Positions 47,901 to 56,594 of a stretch of 64,000 nucleotides of DNA are shown piece after piece. Position 1 is the stretch's first letter. Each line of letters begins with the position of its first letter. Made by a program: the position numbers and the translations under genes. Source of the stretch: Farysia itapuensis. Lineage: Eukaryota; Basidiomycota; Ustilaginomycetes; Ustilaginales; Ustilaginaceae. Below the pieces are notes generated by a model. The model had not been told where the DNA came from. It saw nothing but the letters and a program-made list of their open reading frames with translations, and made no database searches. Location of the stretch: contig JALBYC010000004.1 of the NCBI GenBank assembly GCA_023212645.1, positions 1 through 64,000 of the forward strand. The letters run 5' to 3'.

Positions 47901-49708
47901 CGCAGATCTCGCCTGGTGCACGCCTGGCCGACGGAACTGTATGGGGTCCTCAGTCGTCTTCGCACGAGGAGCCCTCATCGGACGCGTATGCCGCGTACAA
48001 CAGAAACAACGCACCCAAGCCGCATTGGGCTCTGATCGGCTTGTTTGGATACCCCATCATCTTCTTTGTTCGATTCGTCTGCTACGTCCCATGGTGCGCC
48101 TCTCTTTTCATGCTTTTGTCGCAGCCCTTTGCCTTTGACCACCACGACAGTGTCAAGGGTGTTATTGCTTGGTTTGCGTACCCGCGCCGAGTCGGTTGGC
48201 ACTACGTCGCTCGAATTGTACGTAACGGAATGCCTCCTCTCATCAATGTGGCCCTCGGCATCCTCATCAAGCGCCTTCTCGGCGTTAACAGGGAAGGATC
48301 TATGCGTAACGCTACTCAGTATGCGCTCTTCCGCAGATGGATGAACCAGGAGCTCCTGTCGCAGCCGCGTGTCCGTCGCGCTCTCAACATTCTCGGAACG
48401 CACTACGAAATGACCTCCGTACTGTTCCGAGCAATGGGTGCTCGCGTCGGAAAGCGTGTCTACTGGCCGGGATCCAGTATCTACTGCCCTGATCCCGAGC
48501 TGCTCGAAATCGGCGACGACGTCGTCTTCGGTTCGCGATCCGAGGTTTTCACTTCCGACAGCATCGGATGGGCTCGAGTTCGCGTCGGCCGCGGCGCCAT
48601 GATTGCTGATCGTGTGGTGCTACTTCCGGGCACCATTATCGGAAAGCAATGTGTCATGGGCTCCGGTGCTCTGGCTCGACGAAACGGCCATTACGAAGAG
48701 AGCACAGTGTGGATGGGATGCAAGCACGGCGAAGCTGTCAGCTTCGGCAAGGCGGCGAAAGAGAAGCGGGAAGATGGCCTAGACACTGGCGACGAAGACG
48801 AGACCATCACACCCTTTGGACGCGCCTTCTACAAGCGACAGGCCAACTTCTTTGTCTTCCCCTACCTCATGCTCGTCGTCATCAACCTTGGCATGGCAGT
48901 TTTCGCTTCGGCCTACTGGGCTTCAGCCGCTGTAGGCACAGTGCTGCTCCTCAATTTCCTGCGTGCGCAGTTCGAGTACTCACGAGCCGGATTCCTCTTC
49001 GACGATCACTGGTGGCGCCCGGGTCTTGTATACGGTTTCATTGCCGTCTCCTTCGTCGTCATGCTCTCGATCCAGGCACTGCTGGCATTTATGTGGACCA
49101 TTGGTACCAAGTGGGCTGTGATCGGACGTCGACGCGAAGGACGATACGACTGGGACAAATCGTCGTACTGCCAACGATGGCAGCTTCACCTGACTCTGCA
49201 GAAGCTTCTTGGACGTGGATTTGGCGGTCACATCATTGGCAACATTTCCGGCTCAGTGTATGCCGTGTGGTATCTGCGAGCTTTGGGCGCCAAGATTGGC
49301 AAGAACTGCGCCATCTGGGCTGGTGGCAAGCCTTCGCTTCAACTCACCGAGCCCGAACTTGTCGCGATGGGCAACAATGTCAGTATCGATGACTGCTCAG
49401 TTGTGGCTCATATCAATTCGCGTGGTCGCTTCAGTCTCAACAAGCTGCGCATTGGCGATGGCTGTGCAATGCGCTCAGGCAGTCGACTCTTGTCCGGAGC
49501 GAGCATGGAGCCACGATCGATGCTCCTCGAACACACCCTCGTCGCTTCAGGCGAGATCGCGGAAGCTGGTGCAGTGTATGCCGGCTGGCCTGCTCGCCAG
49601 CTCCGAGTCCGAAAGGCGCAGCGCAGCATCAACGGCGAAATGTCGGCTGGCAGCAGTTCCTCGAATCTACATCACCAACAACCACCGCCGGGCTACTTTG
49701 GCAAGTAA
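44918..49708 (+). CDS. NRPS-like adenylating enzyme with carrier domain and three membrane-embedded hexapeptide units (Pls/PosA-type architecture)
   Basis: 1596 residues. Adenylation domain: LVLHTSGTSGKKK (about 203-215), MMPLFHVGG (about 246), SYGMTE (about 348), GYLFITGRSKEIINKGGE (about 445-460), and lid lysine in KNQAGKPLRIK (about 541). A second, shorter lid-like unit follows (about 580-675), ending AKINGQIDY. The carrier domain has LGGNSLLLG with Ser about 721. After an acidic linker (755-790) the rest alternates hydrophobic segments with three left-handed beta-helix units near 931 (LGMSIGSDVRIE), 1172 (MGARVGKRVYW) and 1456 (LGAKIGKNCAIW). KWLVIGRYRPGRY and KWAVIGRRREGRY precede units 1 and 3. 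There is no condensation, thioesterase or reductase domain. This layout is known from bacterial Pls/PosA poly-amino-acid synthetases and TIGR02353-type termini. The substrate is unknown; the HVGG-type A4 motif resembles acyl-CoA ligases more than amino-acid A domains. Confidence 0.85.
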   Translation: MSADFPLGFLYSLPPRPKTRSLGDHIAENVTDNGRVTTLLDCFPSTSNPALWSPDLARPPLEHRHIKQFACNFIMPCSRGKTALGPNDRVMMALPTGPENALALLSVAAYHTCAPVNASCTAGELRDDALRLRAKAVVTTRDAVDRLGLNTLYHEDGMEIIFVEPRSSGPAGLFDMSLLGENGVASTAGRKPSQPHGLEHQSLVLHTSGTSGKKKVVPYSLRHLIVGTCCVLYSWDLRPDSVNMNMMPLFHVGGIVRNLWAPVFSAGSAIMCAGFDANAWWPLAKQLGATWYYAAPTMHHAILASKPEGVDASKETSIKMIANAAGGLLPSLAIQLKETFAGCAVLPSYGMTECMPIASPPTNYQLDRPGCSGIACGPDLSIRDPFDKERELPVGQTGAVSVRGLPTFSGYETSADPFEPLDTSSFSSEGWFDSGDMGHMDADGYLFITGRSKEIINKGGEVVSPFEVEEAITQACKDRVKQCLAFSIEHTVLQETIGIVIVPVPNQPRVGLAELHNMLRSHLHPSKWPFAAVYMDDLPKNQAGKPLRIKLGTRLNIGPLSDDVPPLQRHFEAKAPGKEVPLSEPIPCNLVSVDVRAVERACYRIPGIIEAAVRQRKDGSPEAFIQVEEDADYDAADIDRALAQVLHGYVVPNPLHVFRQPLAKINGQIDYETMEDEVRRQNAATMSRTALIVRDIIARLLDTEAGTITAESDFFLLGGNSLLLGRLVHLIRKETGVSLEVSTLFINSTVAGIAGLVEDEQGDDEDDEDEIYDGYDDKGALGASYAAHRYDDDEDAAAQSHGYKGRDQTHPWVMFIQIIPFLFFYPFKAAWTWTVILHGLAFSAYYIQDVFWERVGALLASILVARLTSRIICPVVAIAFKWLVIGRYRPGRYPMWCNYHLRWWIVNQSLKTAGKGLFAMTPGLQKVYYRLLGMSIGSDVRIEQFAKIAEHDLITIHDGARIDKCLLRAFCVERDGYFRLEPIIVGRDCVINTFTQISPGARLADGTVWGPQSSSHEEPSSDAYAAYNRNNAPKPHWALIGLFGYPIIFFVRFVCYVPWCASLFMLLSQPFAFDHHDSVKGVIAWFAYPRRVGWHYVARIVRNGMPPLINVALGILIKRLLGVNREGSMRNATQYALFRRWMNQELLSQPRVRRALNILGTHYEMTSVLFRAMGARVGKRVYWPGSSIYCPDPELLEIGDDVVFGSRSEVFTSDSIGWARVRVGRGAMIADRVVLLPGTIIGKQCVMGSGALARRNGHYEESTVWMGCKHGEAVSFGKAAKEKREDGLDTGDEDETITPFGRAFYKRQANFFVFPYLMLVVINLGMAVFASAYWASAAVGTVLLLNFLRAQFEYSRAGFLFDDHWWRPGLVYGFIAVSFVVMLSIQALLAFMWTIGTKWAVIGRRREGRYDWDKSSYCQRWQLHLTLQKLLGRGFGGHIIGNISGSVYAVWYLRALGAKIGKNCAIWAGGKPSLQLTEPELVAMGNNVSIDDCSVVAHINSRGRFSLNKLRIGDGCAMRSGSRLLSGASMEPRSMLLEHTLVASGEIAEAGAVYAGWPARQLRVRKAQRSINGEMSAGSSSSNLHHQQPPPGYFGK

Positions 49709-50173
49709 ACACTCGCACTCTCCATTCTCCCCCAATATCCTGTCTTTAGCATGCACGTGTCTGCTTGTGTCCGCGTTCCCTTCGAATCAAGATGGGCAGC
49801 ATTACCTTCCTTTGCCATGTTCTTTGTTTTCATTCTCCTGCTGCGACCTTGTGTATATAGGCCATCAATTGATTCCAGAACAATACCTACCCCACTACTT
49901 ACCCCATTGTTTTTGCGGCCGCGGAGACCAGCGAGCCGAATCGGGAGGCGTACTGCCGAAGTTTTGGCTGAGTCGAAAAGTGCGCGTCTCTTTGGCTGCA
50001 GCAGGACCACACGGACCAGTTTTGCAATTTTCTAGTGTTTCTTCTTCCTTCCCCCACCACATACTCTTTCGCTGCTTCTGTGATAGAGACTACTTTGCGC
50101 AGGGTTTTTGTAGGTAGCTTCGGATACAGTGAGGAAGGCAGAGTAGCTACTGACACTGCATGCGCTCCTGTAG
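49709..50173. other. Intergenic, promoter and leader of the M1 aminopeptidase gene
   Basis: 465 bp on the same strand. A TATATAG at about 49854 may serve either as promoter element or be chance in the 3' region of the NRPS-like gene. A NotI-like GCGGCCGC lies at 49915. No coding frame is supported. Confidence 0.35.
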
Positions 50174-50177
50174 ATGA
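50160..50177 (+). promoter_or_regulatory. Six-codon upstream ORF overlapping the aminopeptidase start
   Basis: ATG at 50160 opens a 5-residue frame ending in TGA at 50175-50177, which overlaps the presequence start ATG (50174-50176) as ATGA. Such an overlap could permit reinitiation or reduce use of the first start in favour of the downstream ATG at 50516. Confidence 0.4.
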
Positions 50178-53100
50178 GAACTGTGACTGCCGGTCTTGCC
50201 ACTCTTCGAGCTACTTTCGTTACTCGCTCCTTGTCAAACCGCTCGCTTTCTTCTTCCAGCAAGACTCTACCTTCTCTCGTGGCTCGCTCCCGCAGCAAAC
50301 CTCCCCAGGTACGCATATCTGTCCAAGCGTGAACGGCTTGCATGCCGCGATTGCAATCTGCTCACTTTCTCGCTTTCGCTGTCTTCATTGCTCTCCTTTC
50401 TCTCCTGGTACCTCTGCCGCAAACGTATCAGCTACTAACTCGGTCGCTGATCCCGTCTAGACACCACGCCACCTGCACCCTAGCCGAGCCTGCCTTTGCA
50501 CCCATTTCCTCCGCCATGACTGACGCATCCGATGCCTCCAAGTGGTTCCGATTGCCAAAGAGCGTGGCACCGACTCATTACGACATCACGCTCAAGTCGG
50601 ATCTCGAGGCCCTCAAGTTCTCTGGAACAGCCACCATCGATCTGGACGTGCTCGAAGAAACAGACTCTATCGTCTTCAATGCCGCCCCGAAACTAGCTCT
50701 GAGCAAATCGCTGGTCCTCAGCCAGGCTCTGAAGACGGATAGCAAGAGCATCGTCGCCCTCGACATCGACACCAAGCATGAGCGTGCGACTGCCAAGCTG
50801 CCCAACGTTCTGCCGAAAGGATCCAAGGCCCAGCTCGTTGTCGCCTTTGCCAGCGATATTGACAACAGCATGATGGGCTACTATCGGTCCACCTGGGAGC
50901 ATGAGGGTAAAAAGGGCTTTTACGCCCTCACCCAATTTGAGCCTACCGCCGCTCGACGGGCTATCCCGACGTGGGACGAACCCAACCTCAAGGCCACCTA
51001 CACTTTCCGCATGATCCACCGGAAAGAAACCACCGCGCTTGCCAACATGAACGTTGTCAGCACCAAAGACGTAACGCAGGTTGAGCAAGACAAGCTCCTC
51101 CGCACTTCTGAACTGGAGCTTGACCTGAGCGCGTCTGGCAAGACCGAGGGCAAGACTGAGGGCAAGACTGAAGTCTCCTCTTCTGCATCCAACGACTGGA
51201 CTTTGACCGAGTTCGCCACCACCCCCAAGGTGTCTACCTACCTGGTTGCTTGGGCCAATGGTCCCTTTGTCAGTCTCGAAAGCAGCTACACCAGTCCCCT
51301 GACTGGCAAAGTCATTCCCATGAAGGTCTACACTACTCCGGAGTACATCCACCAGGCTCAGTATGCGCTTGACGTCAAGGTCAAAGTGCTGCCCGAGTAC
51401 GAGCGTGTCTTTGACGTCGCTTACCCTCTGCCCAAGCTCGACACGCTTGTCGCGTCCGACTTTGACGCTGGTGCCATGGAGAATTGGGGTCTCATCACCG
51501 GCCGAACATCTGTCTACCTCTACGACGCGGAAAAGTCCGGACTGCAAGGTCAGAAGCGCACAGCTGGTGTTCAGTCTCACGAAGTCGCTCACCAGTGGTT
51601 TGGCAACATTGCTACCCTTGCCTGGTGGGACAACCTCTGGCTGAACGAGGCCTTCGCTACCCTGATGGGAGAGGTCGTGATTCTCGACCGATGCTTCCCG
51701 GAGTGGGAGTCAGCTTCTGAGTTCATCAACGTACATCTCGATCGAGCCCTCGACTTGGACGGTAAGCGTTCCAGTCACCCCATCGAAGTGCCGTTGCAGG
51801 GCGAGAATGTCGAGGACGCCATCAACCAGGTCTTTGACGCCATTTCGTACTCCAAGGGTGCCAGTGTCCTCCGCATGCTTTCCAGCATGATTGGTGAGGA
51901 TGTCTTCCTCAAAGGCGTGTCAATCTACCTGAAGAAGCACCTGTACTCCAATGCCGTCACTAAGGACCTCTGGAACGGTATCAGCGAGTCTTCGGGCATG
52001 GACATTGCTTCGATCATGTCCAACTGGATTCTGAAGCAGGGTTTCCCTGTCCTAACCGTTACCGAAGAGGCGGACGGATTGCGCATCAAGCAGAACCGGT
52101 TCTTGTCCACCGGTGACCCCACGCCCCAGGAAGACGAGACACTGTGGTATGTGCCTCTCATGCTCAAGACAGTCGGTGCGGACGGCAAGGTGTCGGTTGA
52201 TCGAGACGCGTTCCTCAACAGCGAGCGTGAGGTCAAGCTTCCCCTGCAGAATGTCAAGGACACGACTTACAAGCTGAACGCTGAGACCATCGGTGTCTAC
52301 CGAGTCGCCTATTCACCCGAACGTCTGGCAAAGCTTGGCCAGGAGGCTGCCAAGAAGGACTCTGCTTTCACGCTCGAGGACCGTGTCGGTCTAGTTTCGG
52401 ACGCCTTTACCCTCGCTTCTGCCGGATACGGCAAGACTTCGGGCGGTCTGTCGCTGCTAAAGGCGCTCGCCAAGGACCCGACCTACCTGGTCAACTCGGC
52501 ATCTTCACTCAACCTTGGCACGCTCAGCAGTGCATGGTGGGAGCAGGACGCTGCTGTCCTGGACGCTATCGACAAGCTCAAGGCCGACATCTTTGGTCCC
52601 ACCGCCAAGAAGCTCGGATTTGAGTTTGGCGCCAACGACTCGCCCGACCTCAAGCAGCTTCGCGCTGTTGCCATCGCTGGAGCTGCTAATGGCAAAGACG
52701 AGTGGGTCATGTCGGAGATCAAGAAGCGATTCGACCATCTCGCTCAGACGGGTGACGACAGCCAGATCCACCCCGACTTGCTCCGCACCGTTTTCTCCCG
52801 TGCTGTCGAACACGGAGGCGAGAAGGAGTACGAGACTGTCCTCTCCATCTACCGCAAACCGCAGACGCCGACACACAAGATTGCGGCAATGCTTGCGCTC
52901 GGCGCATCGCGCGACCAGTCGCTCCTAAAACGCACCGTTGAATTCCTCTACGGCGGTGAGGTCAAGGAACAAGACTTTATGTACTTCTTTGTCGCTCTTT
53001 CGAGCAACCCCAAGGGCCGACGCATTATGTGGGAGTCGACAAAGACGCGTTGGGACGATCTGTCGAAGCGATTCGCAGGCAACTTTTCGCTCTCCCGTCT

Positions 53101-53299
53101 GATCGAGTACTCGTTCAGCGCTTTCTCTTCGGAAAAGGACGCGCAGGATGTCGAGGCGTTCTTCAAGACCAAGGAGACGTCGAAATTCTCCATGGGTCTC
53201 AACCAGGGTCTCGACGCCGTGCGTGCCAAAGCCCGCTGGGTCGAGCGCGATGGAAAAGATGTCGAGTCGTGGCTCAAATCCAACGGGTACCTCGCCTGA
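50174..53299 (+). CDS. APE2: M1 zinc aminopeptidase (Ape2/puromycin-sensitive type), two exons with presequence
   Basis: Removes N-terminal residues from peptides. Exon 1 is 50174-50308 (45 codons), the intron is 50309-50431 (GTACGC ... TATCAG, 123 bp), and exon 2 is 50432-53299; the join is in phase and gives 1000 residues. Exon 1 is Arg/Ser/Thr-rich with no acidic residue (MRTVTAGLATLRATFVTRSL), a mitochondrial or secretory-type leader. An internal start at 50516 (MTDASDASKWFRLPK) would give the cytosolic form. Catalytic motifs: GAMENWGL, the zinc site HEVAHQWFG with the distal Glu in WLNEAFA, and QFEPTAARRAIPTWDEP. A triple EGKT repeat (51137-51172) is inserted in the N-terminal domain. 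The C-terminal ERAP1-like helical domain is complete. The exon 1 assignment is inferred from splice signals and phase. Confidence 0.9.
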
Positions 53300-53312
53300 A
53301 GCGCCTTTTCCC

Positions 53313-53350
53313 CACATACACACACACGCTCTCTCTCACACACACGCGCG
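53313..53350. repeat. CA/CT dinucleotide tract
   Basis: Imperfect CA, CT, CA and CG dinucleotide runs lie directly after the aminopeptidase stop, in its 3' region and before the convergent small secreted gene. Confidence 0.8.
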
Positions 53351-53446
53351 ACCTCAAGGGTAGGCTTTCCCTCCTTATTTTCTCGGTAACAAAAGGTTGG
53401 TATTACTGGTCAAGACTGTTGGTGCGCTGTGCGGAAACGGGCAAGA

Positions 53447-53668
53447 TTAAGGGGCGAGGGCGCAGCTGGGACCTGAGCCGAAGTTGAATTTGCACGTCTC
53501 ACACTGTGCGCGGGTGAGGCAGGTGCGGGTGAAGGGACAGCAGACGTGGTTTAGGTTGAGACAGTTCCACCTGCTACGGCATCGTTGTACGGCACTAACG
53601 CCCGTCGGTCCACCACCTAGTGCGATGAGTACGAGGAAACACATGAGGGTCACGCCGAATGCGTGCAT
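53447..53668 (-). CDS. Small secreted cysteine-rich protein
   Basis: 73 residues from the ATG at 53668 (an upstream in-frame ATG at 53689 would add seven residues). MHAFGVTLMCFLVLIALGGG is a signal peptide, with likely cleavage after GVSA. The mature part of about 47 residues has eight cysteines in the pattern C-x5-C-x6-CC-x5-C-x5-C-x2-C-x9-C, including a CC pair, so four disulfides are possible; the spacing is reminiscent of knottins. No family is recognised. It lies convergent to the aminopeptidase gene and near another secreted-protein gene. Candidate apoplastic effector or antimicrobial-type peptide; the function is inferred only from its form. Confidence 0.65.
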   Translation of the reverse strand: MHAFGVTLMCFLVLIALGGGPTGVSAVQRCRSRWNCLNLNHVCCPFTRTCLTRAQCETCKFNFGSGPSCALAP

Positions 53669-53689
53669 GTTGAAGCGGGTGACGTGCAT

Positions 53690-54395
53690 ACTTGGGTGGA
53701 TTTGTGCGGTACGGGGGCTAGGGTAGTCAGGCTGGGGGTTACGAGGGGGGGCCGGTGTTGGGAGGATTGGCTCCACTAAAGGGCAGCGCATGGGTCTTAT
53801 ACGGACTTGGTAAGCCTGTGATATCCAGTCGGTCTGCGCGATGTGCTACCCCATGGCGGTATGAGAAGTTCGCGGTCCAGTCGCGATGTGAGAATAGTCA
53901 TGGTGGTGTGAGAACATTTTACCCTTCTGGACAACACATCTCGCATACGCAAAGGAAATAGCACTGGCTGCGTCCCAGCGTGAGGAGCCCCGAGAGAGAA
54001 AGAGCTTGAGTATTCCCATAGGCTGTCCTTGTCCCTCCCATCTCGTGAGAATCCCGTCGACGTACTTTCATGAGCGGCAACGTAGTTCAGGGCCATATAC
54101 GTGCTGCAATTGGTGTCGGGAGACTCTTCCCACCCCGTCAAATGTATGCACAGCTTCTGTCCTTGCATGCCCTGCTAAGAAAGTGGATTCACTTCTCAAG
54201 CGGTGGGAAACGCTTTCACATCGGCGTCCGTTCCGTTTACTCAATCGGTCATTCCTCATATACGCGGAGTGATGAAAGCGTCAGCTCCTGACAAGATTGT
54301 GTTTGTGTGTGGCTATAAAGTCTGCAACTCCTTTCCGCGCTTCTTTCGTATACTCAACCCATTTTTTTCCCACGAGCAGCCTCTACTTTTTCATC
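53690..54395. other. Intergenic stretch in the secreted-gene island
   Basis: About 700 bp divergent region between the two secreted-protein genes. Short frames on both strands have no signal peptide or motif. It holds the TATA box at 54314. Confidence 0.4.
54314..54319 (+). promoter_or_regulatory. TATA box of the second secreted-protein gene
   Basis: TATAAA, 77 bp before the ATG at 54396, which supports that start. Confidence 0.55.
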
Positions 54396-54857
54396 ATGAT
54401 CGTTCCCCAGGCTCCGTACCTGGTCTTGCTCGGCCTCGCCGTTAGCGGCAGTGGCATGTGTGGCGAGGAAAAATCGTCCCGCCCTAAGAACGCACCGGCC
54501 AATGCACTCGCTTCCTGTGTCGTTACAAGCCACTCGTGTCGCAGCCCTACGAACTACACGGGCAAAAAAGGTCAGCACCAGCTCGAGCTCGTCTTTAATC
54601 ACCAGCCCAACCTCTTCCTCGACTACTGGCACAATTTCGTCTCCGCTGGACACTACAAGTCGACCTACTGGGCTGTTTCGGAGGATCACTATTTCGCGAT
54701 CCCGTCGACCAAGGAGCCTGCCAAGCTCCGGGATTTGGTCGAGGAGCTGCTGAATGAGCACGCGGGGCATTGCAATGCCGAGGTCGAGTGTCAATCTGTC
54801 GAGAACAGTGACGAGGACGGTCTGCCCAAATCGAACGATAACGACGACGCCAAGTGA
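54396..54857 (+). CDS. Small secreted protein, candidate effector
   Basis: 153 residues. MIVPQAPYLVLLGLAVSGSG is a signal peptide. The mature protein has five cysteines (22, 41, 48, 126, 132), one N-glycosylation sequon (NYT, about 53), an aromatic and histidine-rich middle (FLDYWHNFVSAGHYKS, YWAVSEDHYF) and an acidic tail (SDEDGLPKSNDNDDAK). The frame is open upstream to 54297, but the TATA box and signal peptide favour 54396. No family is recognised. The Leu-rich segment LRDLVEELLNEH is the only predicted helix of note. Short length, secretion signal, TATA promoter and orphan status fit a smut effector; this is an inference. Confidence 0.65.
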   Translation: MIVPQAPYLVLLGLAVSGSGMCGEEKSSRPKNAPANALASCVVTSHSCRSPTNYTGKKGQHQLELVFNHQPNLFLDYWHNFVSAGHYKSTYWAVSEDHYFAIPSTKEPAKLRDLVEELLNEHAGHCNAEVECQSVENSDEDGLPKSNDNDDAK

Positions 54858-54947
54858 GATATATTACTTTTTCTCACGCACACGCAGAATTGTAGTACGA
54901 GACGTAGTATTACATAAAGTAGTTCGGTGATCATACGCAGCAGCAAT

Positions 54948-55979
54948 TTACTGTCGTCCTCGTTCTTCGCCGGCGGTTTGATCGGTTGGCACGGGTGTGC
55001 GGTTGAAGTTGGCGGGACTGGCATTGCGAGACTGGTTTCGAGAGTGGCTGCGCGATCGTGATCGCGATCCGGACTCGGATCGTTGAGCCGGAATCATACC
55101 GTTGCGGAAGGGACCTCGGTTGTTGTGTACATTGTCATTGTACTCGTGTCTGCGTTCAGATTCGAGCTGCTGCGAGAATTCCTTCTGCTTCTTGGACGTC
55201 TGCCCGGCCTGGAGGAAGAGACTGTCCCAGGTGGACGGTCGTACGCGAGCCTGCAGATCTTCCAGCTTTTCGTCAGTGGTAAAGGTCAAATAGTGTTCCT
55301 TGTGGCTGTCAAGAGCAGCGTAGATGATAGCGACCTGGAACGGCACGTCGACACTTGCACCGGAAGGGGCGGAAAAGTGGGCCTGCGTCGACGTGACACC
55401 CTTGACAACTTCGAGCAATGTCGATTTCTGACCGTCGACAAGTTGTCGCAACGACGCGTTGAGCGCTTTGAAGGATCCCTTGATGTACATGCTGGAGTCC
55501 TCGGGTTTGCTCGTAGAAGAAGTGGACTGCTCGACGTAGTACTTGTTCTTGAACATGCCCTTGGTTTGGATCTTGGTGACGGCGCCAAAGCTGCCATCCC
55601 TCTGCAGCTGGATGACCTCGTACGTGGACGAAGCGACGTGCTTTCTCATCGCATAAGGGGTCTGCTTCTGAGCTGCAACAAGCACTTTAGAGGGAGAAGA
55701 GTAGCCTCCCGCAGCCATCAGTTTTTGATACAAGTTCTCGTCAAACGATCCCTCGCGATCGTGAGTGAGGTTGGAAAGTTCGTATACCACTTTTTCACCA
55801 GCGCTGGTGTCCATGAAGAGGATCGGGTCTTTGGACCTGTCCAAATTCTTGATCGTCAGCGAACATGGCAGTTGTGCTGGGAAGGATGCCACCGGAGCAT
55901 AGGTGTAGGAGGGCACTTTGGTCAAAGTGCTGGCATCGTCGTCGTAGGACTTGTAGGCATATTCAGTCTCGGTTGTCAT
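54948..55979 (-). CDS. Protein with possible tubby-like/DUF6593-type fold and RS tail
   Basis: 343 residues starting MTTETEYAYKSYDDD (55979); the longer upstream frame is leader. Residues about 30-240 alternate short beta strands (SLTIKNLDRSKDPILFMD, EVIQLQRDGSFGAVTKIQ, KNKYYVEQ), as in tubby C-terminal-like and LURP-one-related beta barrels, including the basidiomycete DUF6593 group. That is a fold-level guess. The C-terminus is an Arg/Ser repeat tail (GSRSRSRSHSRNQSRN). No signal peptide or membrane span. A TATA box lies 199 bp upstream on the minus strand. The stop is 90 bp from that of the secreted-protein gene. Confidence 0.6.
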   Translation of the reverse strand: MTTETEYAYKSYDDDASTLTKVPSYTYAPVASFPAQLPCSLTIKNLDRSKDPILFMDTSAGEKVVYELSNLTHDREGSFDENLYQKLMAAGGYSSPSKVLVAAQKQTPYAMRKHVASSTYEVIQLQRDGSFGAVTKIQTKGMFKNKYYVEQSTSSTSKPEDSSMYIKGSFKALNASLRQLVDGQKSTLLEVVKGVTSTQAHFSAPSGASVDVPFQVAIIYAALDSHKEHYLTFTTDEKLEDLQARVRPSTWDSLFLQAGQTSKKQKEFSQQLESERRHEYNDNVHNNRGPFRNGMIPAQRSESGSRSRSRSHSRNQSRNASPANFNRTPVPTDQTAGEERGRQ

Positions 55980-56594
55980 TGTGGTAAGCAATCGCAATGG
56001 TGGGAAGAAGAAGGTCGGGGGGTCACTCTCGATAAGCGTGAGTGGCTCGGCTACAGTCGAGGTACCGGCTGGATGAATTCCGAGAAAAAATAAAAGGAAA
56101 TGCGCGCTCTGCTCGTGTGGGGCAGCCAAGTCGTCGTAAAGGCAGGGCTGGACGTCACCTCGAAATGCGGTGAGGACTTATATACCTTGTTGATGGGGGA
56201 ATCAGAAAAGTTTTGCCTTGGGCGAGGAGGAGAATCTGTCAAACCAGACGGATGCTCGGACATGGCCGAAGTTCCGAGAGCACAAGGCAGTAGACATGTC
56301 AGATCGCACATTTTGGTTCCAGACGGTCGGTCGGAAATGCGCGTCACACTGCAAGATCCTTGAAATTCATGAAGTTTTGTAATCAATTCATTTTAAGCTG
56401 CACAAACGCCGGCATGTACCGTAGGCAGAGAGTCGCAGGGAAATTGTATTTTAGCTTCGGACACGGCAGAGTGGATTGTAATTGATTGCTAGTCACGCCA
56501 CGTTGAGCGGTTTAGCACAGCTTAGCCATCCAAATCATCGTTTGACGCGATCCATCTCTCTCTCTCTTCTGCCACTACCAGCAAGACTACGAAT
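55980..56594. other. Divergent promoter region
   Basis: 615 bp between the starts of the tubby-like candidate and the GH16 gene. TATATAA on the minus strand at 56178-56184 points to the former. A TCTCTCTCTC tract (56552-56563) lies in the leader of the latter. No coding frame is supported. Confidence 0.45.

Noticed and set aside
50461..50515. Acceptor at 50458-50460 after a perfect TACTAAC for the aminopeptidase intron
   Set aside because: Joining exon 1 there shifts the frame and meets a stop at once; the acceptor at 50429-50431 keeps phase.
53797..54168. Minus-strand open frame of 123 codons in the secreted-gene island
   Set aside because: No signal peptide, motif or promoter; not distinguishable from chance.
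55083..56093. Plus-strand open frame of 336 codons opposite the tubby-like candidate
   Set aside because: Mirrors the coding frame on the minus strand, which has a proper ATG, strand pattern and RS tail.
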